Of a stretch of 64,000 bases of DNA, positions 46,226 to 54,600 are shown in pieces. The DNA comes from Providencia rettgeri (GTDB lineage: Bacteria > Pseudomonadota > Gammaproteobacteria > Enterobacterales > Enterobacteriaceae), in NCBI GenBank assembly GCA_900455085.1, contig UGTZ01000002.1, positions 1 through 64,000 of the forward strand, read 5' to 3'. Each line of letters starts with the position of its first letter. Position 1 is the stretch's first letter. The notes beneath the pieces are model-generated. The model was given only the letters and a program-made list of their open reading frames with translations. It searched no databases and had not been told where the DNA came from. The translations under genes and the position numbers were made by a program.

Positions 46226-46307
46226 TAAAGTTACCTCTTTAAAAATAGTTCGAAAAATGTTTTATTCTAATTGATTGGTGGACAGAGGATGTTATTCTGA
46301 GTTTGCC

Positions 46308-46667
46308 TTATTGAGATTTAGGGATTTTAGCTAAAATAAGACAAGCTTGTTGATTATCCTGCGCGCAGGCTTGTGTGAGCCAAGGTGTGGCCGCCGAGTA
46401 ATTTTTTTCACTGTAATACAGGGTACCTAATACTCCTTGGGCATCCGCATCCCCTTGTTCGGCCGCTTTTCGCATCCAATATTTGGCTTTTTCTATACTC
46501 GGCTCGCTATCGGGTGTGCCAGAAAGATACTGATAACCTAAGAGCACTTGGGCATCGCTGTCACCTTGCTCTGCCATTTCGCTCAATGATGCTGCACTCA
46601 CCGCGCCAGCGAGAAAGGCCCATAATGTCAATAGCGTTATCGTGGTATTCCGAAATACATTTTTCAT
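46308..46667 (-). CDS. Exported Sel1-repeat protein
   Basis: A 119-residue protein with a signal peptide (ends AVSA) and three Sel1-like units (MAEQGDSDAQVLLGYQYLSG, KAAEQGDADAQGVLGTLYYSE, and a last partial one). Sel1 repeats are protein-interaction helices. It lies 12 bases after the gene at 46680 on the same strand, so they form an operon. Periplasmic role unknown. Confidence 0.85.
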   Translation of the reverse strand: MKNVFRNTTITLLTLWAFLAGAVSAASLSEMAEQGDSDAQVLLGYQYLSGTPDSEPSIEKAKYWMRKAAEQGDADAQGVLGTLYYSEKNYSAATPWLTQACAQDNQQACLILAKIPKSQ

Positions 46668-46679
46668 GTTTGCCTTCTT

Positions 46680-47012
46680 TTATGTTAATGAGGGATTTTG
46701 GGGTAACTGCGCCCAGTTCAAGTGTATCGAAAACCCGAGAGGGTGGTGCTGGACCTGAATAAGATAGCCGGCTTGCTGAAATTGTGTTTGGAGACTATGC
46801 CAAGCTAAGGCTTCTTTGTCTTCGCTTAAGCGGGGGTATTGCTCCGCAGCGAACATTAATTGGATTTCGCCTTGCTGATGAATTTCAGGATTACGCAACT
46901 CCATGACTAATTGCCCCATTACACGCTGACTCTCTTGTTTGATTGAGTCAAATAAGCCCCCTTGAGCTTTACGATAAGTGTAATGTAAAAAAATGGCTTT
47001 CGGAATAATCAT
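46680..47012 (-). CDS. Hypothetical protein upstream of Sel1 gene
   Basis: A 110-residue protein starting MIIPKAIFLHYTYRKAQGGLF. No signal peptide or known motif. It is co-directional and closely spaced with the Sel1-repeat gene. Not recognised. Confidence 0.6.
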   Translation of the reverse strand: MIIPKAIFLHYTYRKAQGGLFDSIKQESQRVMGQLVMELRNPEIHQQGEIQLMFAAEQYPRLSEDKEALAWHSLQTQFQQAGYLIQVQHHPLGFSIHLNWAQLPQNPSLT

Positions 47013-47654
47013 GTTTATTCTCTTATTTGAGTCTTTTGTTGTGAATTACGAATACCAAGTTAATTTATTGTCATATTATTCACAAGTGTAGATAAATAAT
47101 CACAGGTAATCCGACGAGTAGCGCATAAATCATAATGATAATTAATTTCGTATTTAGCGTCATTTTTTTCAATGTAAATATCCTTTCTTTCATTTTATGA
47201 GAATTCTGTTACGTCTATCAATAATTGATTATTGAGATGAGTCTCTGTTCGTATTATTCCCCTCGACTTACTGATTTCTATTTGTTTTATTTTGTATCAA
47301 AGTGTAACTCAGTGTTTTTTGATTTTTAAATTCACATAAGGTGTATTCACTAGCTATCTTTGTTTATGTTTTCATTAAAAAGGTAATGTAAACGAATAAA
47401 GCGTGAAATAAGTACATTTGAGAACTGTGTAAGAATATATCGATCGTCAATGGCGATCAATATTACATTTAACGATAGTCAAAAACTATTGATCTTATAA
47501 TGCTTAAATGGAATAAACGATTGGAAACACGCAAAAAAAGCGTTTTTAATGCACCAAAGTGAAATTTGATTTGATTTGTGTCTGTTAATCACCGCCACAT
47601 TTGATTTAAATGGATTAACGACCTTTTAGAATATTAGTTGGAGAAGGTTTTATT
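47013..47654. other. Intergenic regulatory region upstream of adhesin locus copy 2
   Basis: About 640 bases without a gene between divergent transcripts. It is AT-rich and should carry the promoters of the MrpJ-like gene and of the minus-strand pair. I could not assign specific sites. Confidence 0.4.
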
Positions 47655-47966
47655 ATGAAAATTATCGAAATTCAAAACCAAAAAAATATTCCACTCTCCC
47701 ACTATGTGGGGCAGTTAATTCGAAAAGCGCGTATCCAAAATGGAATAACGGGAACGGAGTTGGCCAAGCAAGTTTATTTAAGTCAGCAACAAATCTCACG
47801 GTATGAACGTGGACAAACTGGATTTCAACTCGATGTTTTATTGCGGTTACTTTCGGCGCTTAATATGAATGAATCGGAAATGAAAGCGTTTTTTTCTCAT
47901 GTCGTTGAACAAACCGAGAAATTACCGGAAGGAATTAAAGCGTATTCAGAAGATTATTTTAAATAA
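47655..47966 (+). CDS. MrpJ-like Xre regulator of the adhesin locus
   Basis: A 103-residue protein with an HTH at residues 18-70 (LIRKARIQNGITGTELAKQVYLSQQQISRYERGQTGF). The SQQQISRYERG string matches the recognition-helix region of MrpJ, the Proteus regulator that links fimbriae and motility. Proteins of this type sit beside fimbrial or surface-protein operons. Here the gene lies directly upstream of the lipoprotein and giant adhesin, with TTGGAGAAGG upstream of the start. Local control of the locus is inferred. Confidence 0.85.
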   Translation: MKIIEIQNQKNIPLSHYVGQLIRKARIQNGITGTELAKQVYLSQQQISRYERGQTGFQLDVLLRLLSALNMNESEMKAFFSHVVEQTEKLPEGIKAYSEDYFK

Positions 47967-48081
47967 ATTATGAATATTCATTTGCATTAATTAAATTAAT
48001 TACTAATTTCTGCGTTATCTCTTTATCGATATTTTAAATATCGACAGGTATTTTTATAACCATAATATGGGATGTCTTAAC

Positions 48082-48546
48082 ATGAAAAAACGTCTGGCTT
48101 TCGTCGCTTTTGCATCATTGGCTTTAGCCGCATGCAGCTCGGTGCCTCAAAAAAAAGTGACTTCAACGATTTCAAAGCCGAATGCCCCGAAAACGGCGAC
48201 GGTATCGACCAATAATGAAACTAATTTAGCGGCCACGGCTTATGGTCAAAATAAACAGTTACGCTCTCAGGGGATTGTCATTGCGTCAACCCGCAATGCC
48301 TGTGTGGACAGTTTTAATTTTCTTAAAGGACTTAATCAAGGGCAATTTGATAATTATTCAGCCGATTACAGCAAAATTAACCAAAACTATACGTTCTTAA
48401 ATATTAATAAAGAAATTATGGATAAAGACTCAAAAGAGCTGCTCTCCATGACACTGAACAAAAAACTGGACACCTTGTGTGCCAAAGTCCAATACGCGGG
48501 TTTTATTGGCGTGAAAGACCGACTCAAGGCGTTATCCGATATTTAA
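48082..48546 (+). CDS. Lipoprotein of the adhesin locus
   Basis: A 154-residue protein with a lipoprotein signal peptide, MKKRLAFVAFASLALAAC, with the lipobox LAAC. The next residues are SS rather than an aspartate, so outer-membrane sorting is expected. Then a Ser/Thr/Asn-rich linker and a helical domain with two cysteines (STRNACVDSF, KLDTLCAKVQ). The start at 48082 is chosen over 48067 for signal-peptide fit. It lies 94 bases before the autotransporter and may help its assembly or anchoring. Family not recognised. Confidence 0.85.
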   Translation: MKKRLAFVAFASLALAACSSVPQKKVTSTISKPNAPKTATVSTNNETNLAATAYGQNKQLRSQGIVIASTRNACVDSFNFLKGLNQGQFDNYSADYSKINQNYTFLNINKEIMDKDSKELLSMTLNKKLDTLCAKVQYAGFIGVKDRLKALSDI

Positions 48547-48583
48547 TTATTTAAACGATAGACTTTTTCTTTGTTTCTTTTTT

Positions 48584-48615
48584 GTTCACTTGGTGGGGCT
48601 CCCTGGCAAGTGAAC
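48584..48615 (+). promoter_or_regulatory. 9-bp inverted repeat between lipoprotein and adhesin genes (copy 2)
   Basis: GTTCACTTG (48584-48592) and CAAGTGAAC (48607-48615), identical to copy 1. It is placed 25 bases before the autotransporter start, close enough to influence its mRNA. Confidence 0.5.
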
Positions 48616-48640
48616 GTTGTGCTATCACTAGGAGTTAGGT

Positions 48641-51600
48641 ATGTCATCTCAGGTATCGTCGTTACCGTATTATTCAAAAACCCGGCGATTAACAGCTTAT
48701 ATTTTGCTGGTTATTCAGCTGTTCTTACCCATTTCGGTGGCTTTTTCGGCGGTCGTTCAGGCGGCAGAGCAAGAAAGTCTGGACATGATGAGTACCATGA
48801 GTGGCATACAAGCGTTGATGGAGGGTAATGAGGGGGCGACACCTGAATCGACGACCTCGCCGAATTCTTCAGATAAAAAATCATCTAAAACAGCTTTAGG
48901 CGCACTCGGTGTACCGAATTTTACCGTTCGTGACCCTAATGATTTTTCTGCGCCGCCTTTGCATGACACTACGGTTCGCCAGGACGATATTTTAAGCGCC
49001 TTGCCCACCTTAGGGTTAGCAGAAACAGAAGATGAAAATAAAGCTTCACCGGAAACTCAAGTGGCACAAGGGGCATCGCAAGCCGGTCAATTATTATCGA
49101 ATGGGGATGCGGTGGATGCGTCCATTGGATACGCTCGAAGTTTAGGGGAAAACTTGATTAACCAGCAAATTACTGACTGGCTGAATCAATACGGCAAAGC
49201 CCGTGTTCAATTGGGGACGGATAAAACCGGGGATGCGGATTTACTGCTGCCTTTGATTGATAAAGCGAATAGTTTGGTGTTTAGTCAGGTGGGTATTCGG
49301 GCAAACGAAGACCGTAACACGACCAATTTGGGGCTTGGGTATCGTCAATACCAAGCGGATTGGATGTGGGGTGTGAACAGTTTCTACGACTATGACATCA
49401 CCGGGGGCAACTCTCGCGTGGGGGTGGGTTCTGAGCTGTGGTTTGATTATTTAAAATTTGCCGGGAACGGCTATTTTCGTTTAACCGATTGGCATCAATC
49501 GGACTTGCACGCGATGCGTGATTACGATGAACGTCCAGCGAATGGATTTGATTTGCGTGCTGAGGGGTATTTACCGAGCTACCCGCAATTGGGGGCGTAT
49601 GCCAAATATGAACAGTATTTTGGCAAAGGGATAAGTCTAAGTGACAGTGGCGTTTCTGCGAGTGACTTAAAAGATGACCCATCGCGTTCCACATTGGGGG
49701 TGAGTTATACCCCGTTCCCGCTAATGACGTTGAAAGGCGAAACCTCTCGAGGCGACTCGAATGATAGCCGCTTAGGGCTGGAATTGACTTACCGATTTGG
49801 CGTGCCATTAAACCAACAATTAGACCCAGAGTATGTGGATTTAATGCGTAACCTGGCCGGTAACCGGTACGACTTTGTTGACCGTAACTACAACATTGTT
49901 ATGCAGTACCGTAAGCAAGAGCTATTAACCATTTCGTTACCGGACAGTATGACGGCGGAAGCAGCCGCATTATTGCCAGTGACGGCCACGGTCAATAAAT
50001 CGAAATACGGGTTAAAAAGTATTGCGTGGTCTGCACCAGAGCTGATAGCGCAAGGTGGGCAAATTCAGGTCACATCACCGACCACGATAAACTTAACCTT
50101 GCCGGCTTACGTATTCCAAACGCGAGCGAATGAACCTCAAAGTTACCGCGTTTCTGCGGTGGGAACCGACAATGAAGGGAATACGTCGAACACGGCGGTC
50201 ATGTGGGTGAATGTGAAACCTTCCCAAGAGACCGTCGCTTCGCTGACGTTGTCACCAAATACGGTATTACTGGCGAATAACAGTGATACGTATACGGCGA
50301 CGGCGCTTATCCAGAATGAAAAAGGGGAAGCATTGGTTGACAAGGATGTCACTTTTACCGTGAGTGGATTTACCGACAATGAAAAGGTGACGCTGACGGG
50401 CGGTAATGGTGAGTCAGGTCAATCGGTGACGGTGAGAACGGATAGCCAAGGTCAGGCACTCATCACGATAAAAAGTAAAATTGCGGGTGATGGGGTACTG
50501 AAAGCGACCATGAAAAATGGGAACTTCCGGAATGCGACGTTGCGTTTTGCTGCGGATGCGAGTACAGCCCAAATCACCGAGTTAGTCTTAACCGATGATA
50601 AAGCGGTGGCGAACGGAAAGGCCACCAATGTGGCGGTGGCGACGGTTAAAGACCAATTTGGTAATGTGGTGGAAGGCTTTGATTTAGAAAGCTCTGCGAG
50701 TAATGGTGCGGTCGTCGTGACACCGTCACAAGTGACGAATACGCAAGGTCAAGTGACGACCTCATTTACGAATATGGCGGCAGGTAGCTCAGTATTAACA
50801 GTTAAAGGGAATAGTACAGGGACGCAAAAAACGGTTACGGCCCAATTTATTGCGGATATTAGCACGGCGAAAATCGCCAGCGTTGTGGTTGATAAAGACA
50901 ATGCGGTAGCGAATGGGCAAGACCGTAATACCGTGACAGTAACGGTCGTGGATGGAAATGGGAATGTCTTAGCGAATGCCCCGGTGACAATTACAGTTCC
51001 AGGTGCCGCGAAATACAGTACACAGCCGGCGAATGGACTGACAAACAGCCAAGGTCAGTTGGTGATTAACTATACGAACACCAAAGCAGGGACGGAAAAT
51101 TATTCGGTGAGCATCAACAACAGCCAAGAGATGGCGGTGCTGACCTTTAAGGCGGATAGCGCTAACCCAAGTGTGAGCCAATCCAAACTGACCGTTTCAC
51201 CAAAAACGATTAAAGCGGATGGGGCTGAAACGGCAAATATTACCTTAATATTGAAAGATAAATTTGGAAATACAATTTCAGGCCAAACGGTAGCATTCAG
51301 TACGACACTGGCGAATACGACTATCAGCGCAACACAAGACAATGGTCAAGGTGACTATTTATCGACGATTTCAGGCACCCAAATTGGGGATGCGCCGATT
51401 TCGGTGTTAGTCAACGGCAAGACTCTGGCTGTCAATTCAGACAGTGTTACCTTAGTTGCGACTTCACCGGTACAAGCCACATCGAGTATTTCGGTTGATA
51501 AAGCCAGTTACGTTGCAGGCGGTGAAATTCTTGTTACCGTCACGTTAAAAGACATGAACGGGAATATTGTCGTTGGTCAATCTCCGTTATTAACCTCCTC

Positions 51601-54600
51601 GGCAGTCTCAGTAGCGAACGCAGAAGTTAAGTCCGGTACCCGTTGGATAGATAATAACAACGGGTCTTATTCTCGAGCATATCTTGCGAACACGGCAGGG
51701 ACTGGCTTACTGGCAACATTACAGCTCAGTGATTGGAGTGGCGATACGGTGTCATCACCTTATGCCATTACTTCCGGAAGTGCGGTCGCGTTAAATTCAA
51801 CCATTGCGGTTGATAAAGCGACTTACGCATCGGGTGATGAAATTAATGTCACTGTGATGCTGAAGGATGCACAAGGTAACCTCGTCAATGGTCAAGCTGA
51901 GTTGTTAACCAGCACCACGGTTAAGGTTCCAAATTCAAGTCTTAAAACAGGGGCAAATTGGATTGATAATGGGGATGGGACTTACACGACTACGTATGTG
52001 GCCGAAAAAGCGGGGAGCAAGCTAAATGCGACACTTCAGTTAACCGGCTGGTCTAGCGCGAAAACATCCTCACCGTACGCAATCACTGCGGGTGATGCCG
52101 TGCCATTAACGTCATCAATTACGGTTGATAAGTCGAGCTATACGGCTGGCAGCGATATTGTGGTGACGGTTGGATTAAAGGATAAACAAGGTAACGCTGT
52201 TAATGGTCAAGCGTCTGCGTTAAGTCCGACTACAGTGACAGTGCCGAATGCGACACCAAAAGCGAACAGCAGCTGGGTGGATAACGGTAATGGTACATAT
52301 ACAGGAACGTATGTGGCCAATACGACAGGCACTAATTTAAAAGCGCAAGTGCAACTGAGTGGATGGAGTAGCACAGTTTCTTCTTCTGTGTATACGATTA
52401 CCGCAGGTAATGCGGTGCAAGTGAACTCATCGGTGACGGTAGATAACAGCACGTATACGGCAGGCAGTGATATTACGGTGACGGTAACGTTAAAAGATGC
52501 CGAAGGTAACGCGGTCAGCGGTCAAGCGTCGGCGTTAACCCAGGACACGGTGACGGTGCCGAATGCGACGCCAAAAGCAAGTGGCAATTGGGTGGATAAT
52601 GGTGATGGTACGTACACAAAAACCTATGTGGCGAACACGGCAGGGTCAAACTTACAAGCCGAGGTGAAACTGACGGATTGGGCAGGCGGTGTGGCGTCGG
52701 GGGCGTATGCGATCACCGCAGGTAATGCAGACCAAGCCAACTCATCGGCGATGGTCGATAACACCACATACGTGGCGGGAACCGATATCACGGTGACGGT
52801 GACGTTAAAAGATGCACAAGGTAACGCGGTCAGCGGCCAAGCGTCAGCATTAACCAGCAGCACGGTGACCGTGCCGAATGCGACCCAGAAAGCGAGCAGT
52901 CGCTGGGTGGATAATGGTAACGGCACGTACACGGGGACCTATGTCGCCAATACCACTGGTACCGGTTTGAAAGCCAGCGTCAAGTTGACCGATTGGACAA
53001 GTGCTGTTGAGTCAGCCGCGTACGCGATTACATCAGGGAGTGCAGACCAAGCGAATTCATCGGTGACGGTAGATAACACTACCTATACAGCGGGCGGTGA
53101 TATCACGGTGACGGTGACGTTAAAAGATGCACAAGGTAACGCGGTCAGTGGTCAAGCATCCGCGTTGACAGGGACGGTGACGGTACCGAATGCGACGCCA
53201 AAAGCGAGCAGCAATTGGGTGGATAATGGGGATGGCACGTACACAAAAACCTATGTGGCGAATAGTGTAGGGGCAAACTTACAAGCCGAGGTGAAACTGA
53301 CGGATTGGGCAGGCGGTGTGGCGTCGGGGGCGTATGCGATCACCGCAGGTAATGCAGACCAAGCCAACTCATCGGTGATGGTCGATAACACCACATACGT
53401 GGCCGGAACCGATATCACGGTGACGGTGACGTTAAAAGACGCTGAAGGTAACGTTGTTAATGGTCAAGCGTCGGCGTTAAGTCCGACTACAGTGACAGTC
53501 CCGAATGCGACCCAGAAAGCGAGCAGTCGCTGGGTGGATAATGGCGATGGCACGTACACCGGAACGTATGTGGCGAACACCGTGGGCACGGGCTTAAAAG
53601 CCAGCGTCAAGTTGACCGATTGGACAAGTGCTGTTGAGTCAGCCGGGTATGCGATTACGGTGGGCAAAGCAGCACAAAGTACCTCAACAGTAGTGGTTGA
53701 TAACACCACATACGTGGCGGGAACCGATATCACGGTGACGGTGACGTTGAAAGACGCTGAAGGTAACGTGGTCAGCGGCCAAGCGTCAGCATTAACCCGC
53801 AGCACGGTGACCGTGCCGAATGCGACCCAAAAAGCGAGTAGTCGCTGGGTGGATAATGGGGATGGTACGTATACCGGGACCTATGTCGCGAATACCTCCG
53901 GTACCGGCTTGAAGGCCGAGGTGAAACTGACGGATTGGACAGCCGGTGTGACGTCGGTGGCGTATGCCATTACGGTCGGTAATGTTGTTGAAGCGACTTC
54001 AACCATTACGGTGAATAACACCACGTATGTGGCCGGCAGTGACATTATTGTTACGGTGACGTTGAAAGACGCCGAAGGTAACGCGGTCAGCGGCCAAGCG
54101 TCAGCATTAACCCGCAGCACGGTGATCGTGCCGAATGCGACCCAAAAAGCGAGCAGTCGCTGGGTAGATAATGGGGATGGCACGTATACCGGGACCTATG
54201 TCGCGAATACCTCCGGTACCGGCTTGAAGGCCGAGGTGAAACTGACGGATTGGACAGGCGGTGTGACCTCGGGGGCGTATGCCATTACGGTCGGCAATGT
54301 TGTTGAAGCGACTTCAACCATTACGGTGAATAACACCACGTATGTGGCCGGCAGTGACATTATTGTTACGGTGACGTTGAAAGACGCCGAAGGTAACGCG
54401 GTCAGCGACCAGGCGTCAGCATTAACCAGCAGCACGGTGACCGTGCCGAATGCGACGCAAAAAGCGAGCAGTCGCTGGGTGGATAATGGCGATGGCACGT
54501 ATACCGGCACCTATGTCGCGAATACCTCCGGTACCGGTTTGAAAGCCAGCGTCAAGTTGACCGATTGGACAAGTGCTGTTGAGTCAGCCGGGTATGCGAT

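Noticed and set aside
48571..48828. Plus-strand frame overlapping the start of the autotransporter (and its copy at 670)
   Set aside because: It overlaps a well-supported signal peptide in another frame and covers the intergenic hairpin; glycine-rich shadow.
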